A stretch of DNA of 64,000 bases from an uncultured Chitinophaga sp. (GCF_937898475.1 NZ_CALEJS010000029.1:51755-115754), one strand, 5' to 3'. Counted from the stretch's first letter, positions 1 through 10,009 are shown. Notes: generated by a model not told the origin, from the sequence alone. Made by a program: numbers and translations.

Positions 1-1
1 C

Positions 2-484
2 GCAGCGGGTCTGTGGGCAAAGCAGCAGAAGGATAAAAGTCCGGATGATGCCGCTCACGTACCCTTCACGCTCACGGGTTTCAGCATACAGCCTATACCC
101 AGGAAGCCCGCAGCGGTGAAAGATGTGGACCTGGTATCCCTGCTCTTCCAGCAGGGCTATAGCAGGGACTTCCGCTATAACCGGCAGCAGGCAGATACCC
201 GCTATACGGTAAAAACGGAGGCCGGTTCTGCAGACAAGCTGCAGATCAGCGTATCTGGCGGAGCTGCGCCGGAGCTGCCGGTGAACAGCGGATATGTGTT
301 GAACACCCTTAATAACGCCTGGGTACAAACGCAGCGGAACGCAATACTTGAAGACCTTGTACAGCATAATTTCTATACCTGTTCAGCAGCGGAGGTAACA
401 CTGGACACCTTTGCCGCAAAGACGCAGTTAACGGACTGGCCCCTGGTGGAACTGCTGGGCGCAGATCCTGTTTTCCAATACTAA
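2..484 (+). CDS. Uncharacterised protein, 5' end outside window
   Basis: The frame is open from the first complete codon at 2 to a TAA at 482-484, so this is the C-terminal 160 residues of a longer protein; the first internal ATG (116) is not needed as a start. The visible part has no signal peptide, membrane segment or recognised catalytic motif. It is polar and mixed, like a beta-rich structural domain, and ends in PVFQY. It lies 12 nt before the next gene and is evidently the upstream member of the same operon (2-9960). I do not recognise the family. Confidence 0.75.
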   Translation, partial: AAGLWAKQQKDKSPDDAAHVPFTLTGFSIQPIPRKPAAVKDVDLVSLLFQQGYSRDFRYNRQQADTRYTVKTEAGSADKLQISVSGGAAPELPVNSGYVLNTLNNAWVQTQRNAILEDLVQHNFYTCSAAEVTLDTFAAKTQLTDWPLVELLGADPVFQY

Positions 485-496
485 ATACATCTGAAA

Positions 497-1915
497 ATGC
501 CGGAGCATAACGGACCGGACATGCTGCATGAAAAAGTGACCTTCATCCAGCATGATCTTCCCGGGCTTGAAGCGGGCGCTTACCAGCTCACCGTTTCACA
601 ACATGTAAATCGCAGCGACAATACGCCGCTGAGTGAAGACACTTTGTCTGATACCTATACATTTGCGGTAAAAGGAGACCGCTTCTCGCTCAGCGATCCC
701 GCCAGCGTGATCTACTCGCTGTTTCCTGCGGATAATGCCAGCGGGGATTTTGACACCGTACTGCCGCATGTGGTTTTCAGGAAAACAACATTTCCATGGA
801 GCCGCTATCCTTCCAATGCAGATCCGGTGTCTGCCACCAACCCGGGAGTGGATACCGATGCAGACCTGCCCACCTGGCTGGCCGTACTGGTGCTGGATGA
901 AGATGACCTGTCCCTTTTTCCCTCGCTGAAACTGGAAGCGGTGACTGCTACGATCGGCGATCTTTTTCCGCAGGCAATTGTAAAAGAGAGCACATTAGCG
1001 CCCGGCAATTTTTCATATTTCAGTAAAGCAGCCAACGCCGAAGCACTGGATCCGGGTGAAACTTTAGCAGATGCGGTAAGGGTGATTGATCTGCCTTTGC
1101 CCTTATTCTGGAAAATTACCCCCAGCCTGCAGGATCTGCATTATACCGCGCATGTGCGGAAGGTAAGCCTGGATAATAAAGGTACTATCCAGGGGATCAG
1201 TGACCAGGGAGAAAGTGTGGGCGCCTTTTCCATTGTGTTTTCAAACCGTCTGCCCCAGGATGGCAGGAAATCCTATACTTTCCTGGTATCACTGGAAGGG
1301 CTGGAGGATTATCTGCCTGCTGATGACGGCACGCCTCCTGCGGGTTATACTGCGACGGATACACGATGTATACGCCTGGCAACGCTGCAAAGCTGGGTTT
1401 TCTTTTCAAACGGGCAGCCGGCAAAATTTGACGACAGCGCCATGGCGCTGAACAGGTCTGGCACTGTGGGCACTGATCTCTGCATACCTTATGCGGGCAG
1501 CAATACCCTGGTGATGAATGCCCTCAAAATGGGATATGTGCCGCTGAACCAGGCGCTGCGTACCGGGGAGCAAACCGTATCGTGGTACCGCGGGCCGCTA
1601 ACGCCCTACCTGGTTACAAAGGAAAGGGTGGAAGTGCCGGTGAGCTCACCGGATAAAGCCACCATCTTTGATCCTACTACGGGTATGCTCGATACGTCTT
1701 ATGCCGCTGCCTGGACGCTGGGGCGGCTCATCGCCCTGCAGGATGCCGGCTTTTCCACTGCCCTGTATAACTGGAAACAGGGACTTACACAACAGGTAGT
1801 GGCGGCCATTGAAGACGAGCTGCTGTGGGAAAGATTTAACATGGAGCCAGATGGCGGCGGGCGCGTTTCACTACTGAAGGAAATCATCCATCTTTTAGCA
1901 CAACAACAAAAATAA
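497..1915 (+). CDS. Uncharacterised 472-aa operon protein
   Basis: This 472-residue protein has no signal peptide or membrane helix. Residues about 20-60 read as beta strands (FIQHDLPGLEAGAYQLTVSQ), and a conserved-looking patch near 95-140 contains LPHVVFRKTTFPWSRYP and LPTWLAVLVLDEDDL. The region around 290-400 is aromatic-rich. I see no enzyme motif and do not recognise a named family; the balance of strands and the absence of catalytic signatures suggest a structural or assembly role. The stop (TAA 1913-1915) is one base from the next ATG, so it is almost certainly co-translated with the following gene. An alternative start is the ATG at 521. Confidence 0.8.
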   Translation: MPEHNGPDMLHEKVTFIQHDLPGLEAGAYQLTVSQHVNRSDNTPLSEDTLSDTYTFAVKGDRFSLSDPASVIYSLFPADNASGDFDTVLPHVVFRKTTFPWSRYPSNADPVSATNPGVDTDADLPTWLAVLVLDEDDLSLFPSLKLEAVTATIGDLFPQAIVKESTLAPGNFSYFSKAANAEALDPGETLADAVRVIDLPLPLFWKITPSLQDLHYTAHVRKVSLDNKGTIQGISDQGESVGAFSIVFSNRLPQDGRKSYTFLVSLEGLEDYLPADDGTPPAGYTATDTRCIRLATLQSWVFFSNGQPAKFDDSAMALNRSGTVGTDLCIPYAGSNTLVMNALKMGYVPLNQALRTGEQTVSWYRGPLTPYLVTKERVEVPVSSPDKATIFDPTTGMLDTSYAAAWTLGRLIALQDAGFSTALYNWKQGLTQQVVAAIEDELLWERFNMEPDGGGRVSLLKEIIHLLAQQQK

Positions 1916-1916
1916 T

Positions 1917-2846
1917 ATGCGATACACGCTACATAAACACACGTATCAGCAGCAGCTGTCACAGGTATTCTCTTCCCCGCAGGCGATCCGGGACCTGCTG
2001 AAAGAAGATAAGGTAAAGTTGCCTGATAACCTGCACAAATGGCTGGGCAGGCTGCGCCTGTTGTATGGTGTGCCATTCAATTACCTGGTACCGGATGAAG
2101 CGATGCTGCCACCCGAATCCATCCGTTTCTTTTACCTGGATATGAACTGGATAGATGCGATGCTGGACGGCGCCTATTCCATAGGGCGTAACCTTACGAA
2201 CGCCGCCGCTTCTGCCAGCGCTAACCAGGACAGGGCCACTTTTGCCACCGTAAAAAGCCAGGCAGAAAATGCCGCTGCCATCATCAGGCCAGCGCTGCTG
2301 GGGCGGAAGCCTGCGCCCGTACAATGGGAGGTGGTATCCGGTTTTTTGCTGCGGTCTTCACTCGTGAGCCGCTATCCCGGGCTGGGCGTGAATGTGTATG
2401 GAGCCGGCAGTACGCCTGAACAGCCGCTGCCGCTGAAGATACTGCGCTTTGAAGCGCTGGGCGCCGGTGCAGATACCATGATCTGCCTGGTGGCTGGAGA
2501 CGCTTACCAGGTAGACCTGCATGAAGCACCTGAACAATTGCACTACGGTATAGATGAATATACAGTGAAAGATGGTGTAACAGCCGCGGCAAAAGTACTG
2601 CGGAAATTTGCGGTCAGCGGCAGTGAGGTGACCATCGGCAAGGATCCTGTAAAAAAAGATATCAGCAGCTGTTTCAGGACCAGCGATCACCGCACATTAA
2701 ACATGAAAGCATTGGCAGACATTGTTTCGGATCTGAAGAACAATGATGATTCGAAAACACCCGGAAGTAAAGTACCGGTGAATGCTTCCGAAATGGGTTT
2801 TGAAATGACGGAAGGGGTGGGAAAAGTTTCCTTTATCAGAAAATAA
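1917..2846 (+). CDS. Uncharacterised 309-aa operon protein
   Basis: The first half (about 1-120) is helical and contains a striking block near residues 44-85: LLYGVPFNYLVPDEAMLP, then ESIRFFYLDMNWIDAMLDGA. The middle and C-terminal parts are strand-rich (LLRSSLVSRYPGLGVNVYG, then a LKILRFEAL strand). There is no signal peptide, membrane helix or catalytic signature. I believe the YGVPFNYLVPD block recurs in other uncharacterised bacterial proteins but cannot name a family. The start ATG is one base after the upstream stop, and the next gene begins six bases after this stop, so it is a tightly coupled member of the 2-9960 operon. Confidence 0.8.
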   Translation: MRYTLHKHTYQQQLSQVFSSPQAIRDLLKEDKVKLPDNLHKWLGRLRLLYGVPFNYLVPDEAMLPPESIRFFYLDMNWIDAMLDGAYSIGRNLTNAAASASANQDRATFATVKSQAENAAAIIRPALLGRKPAPVQWEVVSGFLLRSSLVSRYPGLGVNVYGAGSTPEQPLPLKILRFEALGAGADTMICLVAGDAYQVDLHEAPEQLHYGIDEYTVKDGVTAAAKVLRKFAVSGSEVTIGKDPVKKDISSCFRTSDHRTLNMKALADIVSDLKNNDDSKTPGSKVPVNASEMGFEMTEGVGKVSFIRK

Positions 2847-2852
2847 TAATCT

Positions 2853-5800
2853 ATGCATGTAATAGTTCCCTTGAATATATCCGCTATAAGAGTGAATAAT
2901 GTGGACAGCAGCGCGGTGGTAGGCAATTTCAAAGGGCGTATAGCGGCCTTTGAGCAATTGCCTTTTACCAAAAGGCTGCACAGCGCGAGTACGGGAGACA
3001 AAATCCTGCTGCCGCTGGAATCGCAGACAAAACCCGCCAACAACCTGGGAATGGGCGTTCACCTGCATTGGGAGCTGCCGGATTATTTCAGAAGAGGCGT
3101 ACAGCCGCCGGATGGCGCTGATATTGTTTTTCCTGCGGCGCCTAACCGCTGGCTGGTGACGAGGTTCCTGCAGGTGTATGATCAGCACAAAGCCGCTTAT
3201 GGTGAGCTGCGTACCAACAGCTTTATTGTAGAAAGCGATTACCTGTCACCTGTATTGCAGGAAGATCCTGATAAGCTGTTGCGGCCAGCCGTTCCGGTTC
3301 CGGTGACAGGGACTGGTCAGCAGGGTGCGCAACAGCCCTTTATGTACATGGGCCGTGTGCTGGATTATGCGTCGTGGTCGCCCGCCACTGAACCCGCTGC
3401 CAGTTATCTTCCCGCTTATAAGCGGGAGGATGGCCGCCATCATTACCTGACATCCGTAGGTTTTGCAGGCCCTGGTTTTGCTGCCTACTACCCGGAATGT
3501 AACAGCGTGTTTGGTTTCTGGGACCGCTTCCTGGATCAGCCGGATGTGTTCAGCGCCATCACAAAGAATGAGAACATACAGTTTAAGGTAACTTACCAGG
3601 TAACGGGATGGATCAACGAAGCAGGCGCCGAGCCCCTGGCAGGCCTGCAGGCAAGCGTTATAAAACAATACCAGGAGCTGCTGAACCAGCACAACAGCCA
3701 GCAGGTAAAAATGGACATTACACCCGCCGCCGTGTTTGCACAGCTGATGGAAAAGCAGTTTGGCTGGGCAGTGAACACCGATGATATTGCCTGTACATTT
3801 AATACGGATGGTTCCATCAAAACGATTGCCCTGCCTGAACATACGCTGTGTAGCGGCATTATCCAGGAAGTGGTCTGGAAACTTTCACCGAACGCCGTTA
3901 ACAAGAGTTTCCTGAGCGCTACAACTGCGCTTACCCCTTCTGCTATCTGGAAAGACAATACGGTGAAGGTAGCGGTAGGTAATACTACCCCGGAAGCAGT
4001 AGCAGCGCTCGTGAAGCATGATCTGAACAATAGTACCGGCGATCCTGACCTGCTCAACAATTACGAATACCTGCTGAACGCATTCCAGCTGGGGTTGCTG
4101 GATAGCATGGAGAATAAGATCAACAGCATCTTTGACCTGGATGAAATACTGCATAACAACGGCTATGAAAAAGTAAGCGGCGGACAGGTTTGGATGGTGC
4201 AGCAGGAGCAGCCGGAAAATCCGGAAATGCCGCCCAACACAGACAGAACGGTTACCCTTCCGCCGGAGCTGGCGGCGCAGCTTTCCTTACTGAACCAGGC
4301 GCAGAAAAAATATGACCAGGGAAGGGCTGCGCTGGATACGGCGAGAAAGCAGTTGTTCATGGACTGGCTGCGTTATGTGAAGATGAATGTGGAAGCGAAA
4401 GATCCGAATATCGATTTCAATAAGATGTCTGCTTTTCTGCTCACCAGCTCCGGAGGAGCGATCAATGAAGTGGTGACATTGGGCAGGCAGGCAGGTCTGC
4501 TGCAGTACGATTATGATCCTGTTTCCGGGCAGATCAGCGGTATAAAAAATGCGCCCGCAGCAGCAGGATCTTATGCGGAGGCAGTATATAATAATTTTCT
4601 GGCGGTCAGTAATAAAGTAAGTGAGCAGAAAGGCTGGAAGCTGGCCATTGCGCCGGCCCCGCCCTTCTATAAACCTACTGATCCTGTACTGGTGCTGGAG
4701 GGCGATAAGATCGTACCTGTACGCCGCAACGGAACAGGTCCTTTAACGCATGTGCGGCTGAGCCCTGCGATCCTCAGCGTTTTGCAGATCACTTATAACA
4801 ATGTGCAATTTACTATCACTGGCAGCAGCTTAAGCGGCGTACCTGTTGTAAGCGCTTTTCAGCCTTATGCTGCTGAAGTACAGGCGCTGATCACAGAAGC
4901 CTGTTTCCTGGCGCCGATGATGGCGGACATGATCGCAGTCTGCCTGAAAGCTAAGGGAGGAGCAGGCAATCCCGCGGTACCAGACAGCACCGTTTTCAGC
5001 GCTGCACTGCGCATGGCGCAGGGAGGTTTCAGTCCGCTGGAAAGCTCTTACAGCGGCGGTCTTTTCCAGCTGCTCAGGCAAGCGGATCAGCCGGTAAAAA
5101 ATGCAACGCAGACTATCACCGCGCCAATGGCTGTCACCTTTGAATTCACCAACGAGACCCATGCGGGATTGCTGCCCGGCGCAGTGGCCTGGAATGCGCA
5201 GCAGCTGGCGCCGAACCTGGCTGCAGACAGGGTAGATCCTTTTATGCCTGTTTACCTGGTATGGCATGTGAATTTCAAACCGCTTAAGAAGAACAATACC
5301 GACGGTGTAAATTATACGGCAACGAACCTCAGCGATTATTTTGTGCTGGATGGCAATGCGATCGATTATGAGTATAAAGTGAATGAAGGCGCACCCGTGA
5401 ATTTCACGGCGGCAAATTTTGTGACAGGATACAAGGGCGCCGTTGCCTTGTCAAAAAAGCCGGCGATGAACCTGGCTGCACAGATCAGGAAATATGTACA
5501 GCAGCACCCGAAAGATCCGGCTGTATCCGTATTGAACAGGATAGCAGACAGCTATGCAGCGGGCAACTATATTTCGCAGTCGCTGGATGGATTCAACTGG
5601 CAGCAGATCCTGAAGAAGCGCATCCCGAAGATCACCGTACAGAATCTGACTGCTGTCAGCGACCCGGTAACAGCGCAGCTGCATACGAATGCCAGTCAGT
5701 CTGATACAGACGATAACTGGTATGACTTTGCCTTTAACGGCCTGGCGCCTGTTGCAGGCGGCGAACTGGCCAGGCTGCAATATGGTCCGCTAAGGGCTGG

Positions 5801-7082
5801 CTTTTTCCAGGTACAGTCCCTGGAGATCGTAGACGTTTTCGGTCAAAGGCTGCAGATAGATACGGATCTTTCCGATCAGGACGTACCATTGGAAGTGATA
5901 CCCTCGTTTACCCTGCAATGTATGCCCGCCGATAAGGCGCATACGCCGTCGATGGTATATCTCCCGCCAAGAATCCTGGAATCAACACGGCTTTGGTTCA
6001 GGTGGCTGTCGGCCTCCCACAATAATGTGCCCGGAACAGCGGAGGAGGTTGTGGAGATGAGCAGCCATCCTGCCACTTCTCCCATTGCAGGCTGGGTTTT
6101 ACCTAATCACCTTGATAACAGCCTGTTCTTTTATGACGCCGGCGGCGCGCCCATCGGATCATTCGGCATTGAGCACAATACGCTGAAATACCGTACCCGT
6201 GCGGGCAACAGCCTGAACCCGGAAAACGATCTTGCAAAAGACCTGCTGCATGTGAATGTACATGTGGCTGCTTTTATGCAGTTCATCAATGCCAGGGATT
6301 ACCTTTTCCTGCAGGACCTGATGAGCGCTATACTGGCATCGGATCATTTAATGAATACGCCCGATTTTGCTTCCAATGCCAGCTTGGGTGTATTTATAGG
6401 CAGGCCCCTGGCCCTGACCAGGGCGCAGATCGCTATTGAAACGCTGGGAGCGGTGCTGCCCCTGAGCCAGGCGGATATTCATCCTGCAGATCCTTATCCG
6501 CAGGATATCCTGAACGGGCGTACGAAGTATGCCGACAGGCAGGCATTCAGCAGCGCGAATGCAGGACAGGTGAATATTGCCGTAAGGCTGGGCGACCTGG
6601 TGAAAGCCGGTGATGGCCTGATAGGGTACCAGCTGGAAGGTAATGATACCGGTACATTTTATGCGCCCACTGCGCCCGAAGCCGGTGCGCACGGCGTGTT
6701 GCGGCCGGGCCCGGAAACCCTGCAGCTTAAGCTGAATGCGCCTGCAAAGGTAGTGACCATGCTGATTGATCCCCGGGCTGCGGTGAATGCCACCACCGGT
6801 ATATTACCCGTACAATCTTTACAGGTACCGCCGGATCAGTATGCGCAGATCATGCAGCGGCTGGCGGTCACCTTCTTTACCCATCCTTTGCTGAAGGAGC
6901 AGGAGCGCCTGGTAGCACCGACGCCCGCAGTAGCGGGATATGAGTGGTCCTGGTTGCAACCCCTGGGCGCCGCTACGATTGCCACCCCTCTTAAACCGGA
7001 CGCCGTAAACGACGCCGTGCAATATGGTTATTCACCACAGATGCTGCTGGAGGGCTGGCTGCAATTAGCCAAAAAAGTATAA
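2853..7082 (+). CDS. Giant uncharacterised protein (1409 aa)
   Basis: This is the largest product of the first operon. It begins without a signal peptide (MHVIVPLNISAIRVNN). Landmarks are GMGVHLHWELPDYFRRG (about residues 67-83), PNRWLVTRF (about 97-105), an aromatic GFAAYYPECNSVFGFWDRF block (about 207-225), a coiled-coil-like stretch around 475-515 (LSLLNQAQKKYDQGRAALDTA), and a long beta-rich C-terminal half with LWFRWLSASHNN. No enzyme motif, RHS or VgrG signature is visible. I recall HLHW-LPD plus PNRWLV as motifs of large uncharacterised proteins in several phyla, but I cannot assign a function. Its position among co-translated partners suggests the main structural component of a complex. 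Confidence 0.8.
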   Translation: MHVIVPLNISAIRVNNVDSSAVVGNFKGRIAAFEQLPFTKRLHSASTGDKILLPLESQTKPANNLGMGVHLHWELPDYFRRGVQPPDGADIVFPAAPNRWLVTRFLQVYDQHKAAYGELRTNSFIVESDYLSPVLQEDPDKLLRPAVPVPVTGTGQQGAQQPFMYMGRVLDYASWSPATEPAASYLPAYKREDGRHHYLTSVGFAGPGFAAYYPECNSVFGFWDRFLDQPDVFSAITKNENIQFKVTYQVTGWINEAGAEPLAGLQASVIKQYQELLNQHNSQQVKMDITPAAVFAQLMEKQFGWAVNTDDIACTFNTDGSIKTIALPEHTLCSGIIQEVVWKLSPNAVNKSFLSATTALTPSAIWKDNTVKVAVGNTTPEAVAALVKHDLNNSTGDPDLLNNYEYLLNAFQLGLLDSMENKINSIFDLDEILHNNGYEKVSGGQVWMVQQEQPENPEMPPNTDRTVTLPPELAAQLSLLNQAQKKYDQGRAALDTARKQLFMDWLRYVKMNVEAKDPNIDFNKMSAFLLTSSGGAINEVVTLGRQAGLLQYDYDPVSGQISGIKNAPAAAGSYAEAVYNNFLAVSNKVSEQKGWKLAIAPAPPFYKPTDPVLVLEGDKIVPVRRNGTGPLTHVRLSPAILSVLQITYNNVQFTITGSSLSGVPVVSAFQPYAAEVQALITEACFLAPMMADMIAVCLKAKGGAGNPAVPDSTVFSAALRMAQGGFSPLESSYSGGLFQLLRQADQPVKNATQTITAPMAVTFEFTNETHAGLLPGAVAWNAQQLAPNLAADRVDPFMPVYLVWHVNFKPLKKNNTDGVNYTATNLSDYFVLDGNAIDYEYKVNEGAPVNFTAANFVTGYKGAVALSKKPAMNLAAQIRKYVQQHPKDPAVSVLNRIADSYAAGNYISQSLDGFNWQQILKKRIPKITVQNLTAVSDPVTAQLHTNASQSDTDDNWYDFAFNGLAPVAGGELARLQYGPLRAGFFQVQSLEIVDVFGQRLQIDTDLSDQDVPLEVIPSFTLQCMPADKAHTPSMVYLPPRILESTRLWFRWLSASHNNVPGTAEEVVEMSSHPATSPIAGWVLPNHLDNSLFFYDAGGAPIGSFGIEHNTLKYRTRAGNSLNPENDLAKDLLHVNVHVAAFMQFINARDYLFLQDLMSAILASDHLMNTPDFASNASLGVFIGRPLALTRAQIAIETLGAVLPLSQADIHPADPYPQDILNGRTKYADRQAFSSANAGQVNIAVRLGDLVKAGDGLIGYQLEGNDTGTFYAPTAPEAGAHGVLRPGPETLQLKLNAPAKVVTMLIDPRAAVNATTGILPVQSLQVPPDQYAQIMQRLAVTFFTHPLLKEQERLVAPTPAVAGYEWSWLQPLGAATIATPLKPDAVNDAVQYGYSPQMLLEGWLQLAKKV

Positions 7083-7088
7083 ACAAAT

Positions 7089-8873
7089 GTGCCGATGATG
7101 AAATTATACGATAACACACCAACGGTAGACCTGGATGTGTGCAGCACTGCCACCGGCAGTACGGTGATCTACGTAGGCGTGGTGCAGGACCTGAAAGTGA
7201 AGCTCACGAACAGAACAGGAAAAGAGATTACATTCAGTGCCGGTGATCATGCGTCCTGTTTTGAAATTGTGCTGCCATCTTTCTATACCAGCGCGGAGAT
7301 CAGCCGGATGTCCGTAACAGACCTGCCCGGCTGGACCTGTAAGGCAACTGACTATACGTTGCAGGTCACGATAGACGCTGCTGCGCAGCAGCCATGGGTC
7401 AATGACTCCATCCTGCAGTTTACCATCAAAGGGGCGCAGACCAATGACAAGGCGGCGCCGGAAGATATTGCGGTCAATTTCGTGAATATGGCCGGTGACA
7501 ATATCCCCGGCAGCCAGCATGTTACTTTAACACCGGCCATGCCCCCGGTAGACGGCAAGGCCGACCTGCGGAAGCTGCTGGATATTTCCCTGGATAACCA
7601 GGGCGTAGTATTTGTATCGCCCGGGTATACGGATAAGCTGGCCAATAAGCTTTTCCTGAATATCAAGAATAAATCAGGCAGCCCTTTGTTTACGGGTAGC
7701 GCCACATCGGGCAGGAACAAAAATGCGGCCATACAGATCTCTTTTGTTGCCGGTCAGACAACAGGCGCATTGGCTCCGGGGGAACACATTGAACAGATCA
7801 GGTGCAGTCCTTATGTGAGCCAGGCATTGTTTGACTGGAGCGCCCGGCCGGATGAAGACAAGGCTGGGGGCTGGAAGCTGACACCTGCCAATACCAATAC
7901 GGGTTTGCTGGGTACGGACGAAAATGCGAACGTGTCATTTATGTTCAGTGATATTGTTACGGCTAACCCCCTGGGATATACGCAGATGATCCTCCGCTTT
8001 ACCGGTTTCTCAAAAGATGATAAGACGGATTACAATGATTTTGTGCACATCCTCAATATCAACAAACAGCCTCCGCCACCAACAAGGGGCATACAGCATT
8101 TTTACAGCCAGGAGGCGCTGTTCACCGTGAATGGGCCCGGGCAGCCGGTCAGCTTCCAGCTGAACTGGTCTATGATCTTTGTGGACAGGATCACGCTGAT
8201 CACAAACTATATGGGGCATACGCCGTATATCAAGACTTATACCGCCGGTACCCCGCTGCAATACGACCACTACAAGGTCACTATCCCCAGTGTGGCCCAG
8301 AGCATGCCTGTTTTTGTAACCATCCAGGCATACGATGGGAACGGCGGCTTTTTAAACAGCCTGCAGTTCAGTGTATTTATACAAAGTAATTCCTTTACAG
8401 ATCCGCGGGATCACCAGGTATACCCGGCCGTAAAGATCGGGAACCAGCTATGGATGGCCAGGAACCTGGATTACTTCATGGAAGGGAAATCATTTGTGCT
8501 TGGGAATAATGCTGCCAACGAGCCCAAATATGGCAGGCTATACTACTGGGAGGCCGCTATGCAAAACCTGCCGGATGGCTGGAGGCTGCCTGCTTTGGAA
8601 GACTGGCAGAATGTACTGCAGGTATATGGATCGGCTGCAGATGCCTATAAGGCAATGACAGGCGCCGGTGGCTTTAATGCGCAGATGGGCGGGGATATGG
8701 ACAACCTGAAGAGCTTTACCGATGATGCCAACGGGTATTACTGGACGAGTACCCGGCAGGATGCTCATAATATCTGCTATGCCAGATTTGACAGCAGCAG
8801 CAGGAAGCTGAACCTGCTGAATACCCTTCCCCCGGATTTTGCTTTATCCATCAGGTATGTGAAAGATCTCTAG
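7089..8873 (+). CDS. FISUMP-domain protein with beta-rich N-terminal region
   Basis: The C-terminal ~160 residues match the FISUMP domain (Fibrobacter succinogenes major paralogous domain, TIGR02145 type): KIGNQLWMARNLDYF, YGRLYYWEAAM, LPDGWRLPALEDW, GGDMDNLKSF and YYWTSTR occur in the expected order. FISUMP domains are common on Bacteroidota surface and secreted proteins. The first ~430 residues look like repeated Ig-like beta domains separated by a Pro/Gln linker (KQPPPPTRG near residue 320). No signal peptide is visible at the N-terminus (MPMMKLYDNTPTVDLDV), which is odd for a surface protein and implies either non-Sec export or a cytoplasmic role. It ends one base before the glycosyltransferase start. 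Confidence 0.85.
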   Translation: MPMMKLYDNTPTVDLDVCSTATGSTVIYVGVVQDLKVKLTNRTGKEITFSAGDHASCFEIVLPSFYTSAEISRMSVTDLPGWTCKATDYTLQVTIDAAAQQPWVNDSILQFTIKGAQTNDKAAPEDIAVNFVNMAGDNIPGSQHVTLTPAMPPVDGKADLRKLLDISLDNQGVVFVSPGYTDKLANKLFLNIKNKSGSPLFTGSATSGRNKNAAIQISFVAGQTTGALAPGEHIEQIRCSPYVSQALFDWSARPDEDKAGGWKLTPANTNTGLLGTDENANVSFMFSDIVTANPLGYTQMILRFTGFSKDDKTDYNDFVHILNINKQPPPPTRGIQHFYSQEALFTVNGPGQPVSFQLNWSMIFVDRITLITNYMGHTPYIKTYTAGTPLQYDHYKVTIPSVAQSMPVFVTIQAYDGNGGFLNSLQFSVFIQSNSFTDPRDHQVYPAVKIGNQLWMARNLDYFMEGKSFVLGNNAANEPKYGRLYYWEAAMQNLPDGWRLPALEDWQNVLQVYGSAADAYKAMTGAGGFNAQMGGDMDNLKSFTDDANGYYWTSTRQDAHNICYARFDSSSRKLNLLNTLPPDFALSIRYVKDL

Positions 8874-8874
8874 C

Positions 8875-9960
8875 ATGGGAACGATTTGTCTTTGTATGAT
8901 GGTGCGCAACGAGGCGCACGTGATCGAAAGAGCGCTGCAGTCTGTCAGGCATTTAATTGACTACTGGGTCATTTGCGATACCGGCTCTGAAGACGATACG
9001 CCCGCCCGCATTTTACAGGCGATGCAAGGTAAGGCCGGTGAGCTGCACCGGGTGCCCTGGGTAAACTTCGGGCATAACCGCACACAGGTGATCGGGTTGG
9101 CAAAGCATAAGGCTGACTATGCCCTGATCATGGATGCAGACATGGTAGCCAATATTCATGCGCCCTTTAAGGAGGGGCTGTGTAAAGACTTTTATGAGAT
9201 ACGGTATGAGGGGGATGTGGATTATACCCAGCCAATGCTGGTGTCAACTGCGCATGACTGGAAATATATAGGCGTTACGCATGAGTACATCTTTTCGCCT
9301 ACTGCCGGAAGCTGGGAGATCCTACAGGAGCTGACGCTCACACATTTTGCAGACGGCGGTATGAGAAGTGAAAAGCTGGAACGGGATGTAAGACTGCTCA
9401 CCGCCTCCCTGGAGCAGGATCCGGATAATACCAGGAACATCTTTTACCTGGCACAATCCTATAAAGACCTGGATCAGTATGAAGCTGCCATTTACTGGTA
9501 CCAGCAACGGCTGCGATACGAAGGATGGGCCGAGGAAAGATGGTATGCCATGTACCAGCTTGCGAGAATGAAGCAGCTGGCGGGAAGAGACTGGAATGAA
9601 GTATTGAGCGGTTACCTGGCTGCCTATGGCGCCCGGCCTTCGCGTTTGGAGCCGGTATACGAGATAGTGCGGTATTACCGGGATCGACAGGAATTTCATA
9701 CCGGCTACCTGTTTGCCGCGCATGCAGGACATTCACTGCAATACCCCGCAGATATGCTGTTCATAGACAGGCCTGTTTACACGTACCTGCTCCAGCTGGA
9801 ATATGGCGTCTGCGCTTTTGGCGCCGGCAGGATAAGCGAGGCAGTTAAGGCTTTTAACGAGGTGCTGCTGGTGGATCAGCTGCCGGATTGGGTGATAGCA
9901 TCGGCAGAAAGGGGGCGGAAAATGGCGCTGGAAAAACTGAGTGTTGCGGCACATCAATAA
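8875..9960 (+). CDS. Family 2 glycosyltransferase (SunS-like) with TPR-like tail
   Basis: The N-terminal GT-A domain opens with ICLCMMVRNEAHVIERAL and VICDTGSEDDT, followed by ALIMDADMV, the DxD-type motif expected to bind the nucleotide sugar and metal. This start matches the SunS type of GT2 enzymes, some of which glycosylate peptides or proteins. Residues about 180-355 are helical repeats of TPR character (NIFYLAQSYKDLDQYEAAIYW, then another such pair), typical of an acceptor-recognition module. With a one-base gap after the FISUMP gene and polyglycine proteins downstream, the likely acceptor is one of its operon partners; that is inference. There is no signal peptide, so it should act in the cytoplasm. 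Confidence 0.85.
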   Translation: MGTICLCMMVRNEAHVIERALQSVRHLIDYWVICDTGSEDDTPARILQAMQGKAGELHRVPWVNFGHNRTQVIGLAKHKADYALIMDADMVANIHAPFKEGLCKDFYEIRYEGDVDYTQPMLVSTAHDWKYIGVTHEYIFSPTAGSWEILQELTLTHFADGGMRSEKLERDVRLLTASLEQDPDNTRNIFYLAQSYKDLDQYEAAIYWYQQRLRYEGWAEERWYAMYQLARMKQLAGRDWNEVLSGYLAAYGARPSRLEPVYEIVRYYRDRQEFHTGYLFAAHAGHSLQYPADMLFIDRPVYTYLLQLEYGVCAFGAGRISEAVKAFNEVLLVDQLPDWVIASAERGRKMALEKLSVAAHQ

Positions 9961-10009
9961 ATAAACACGGCTGCTCAAAGCAAACATCTTTTTACACGTA
10001 TAAACACTT

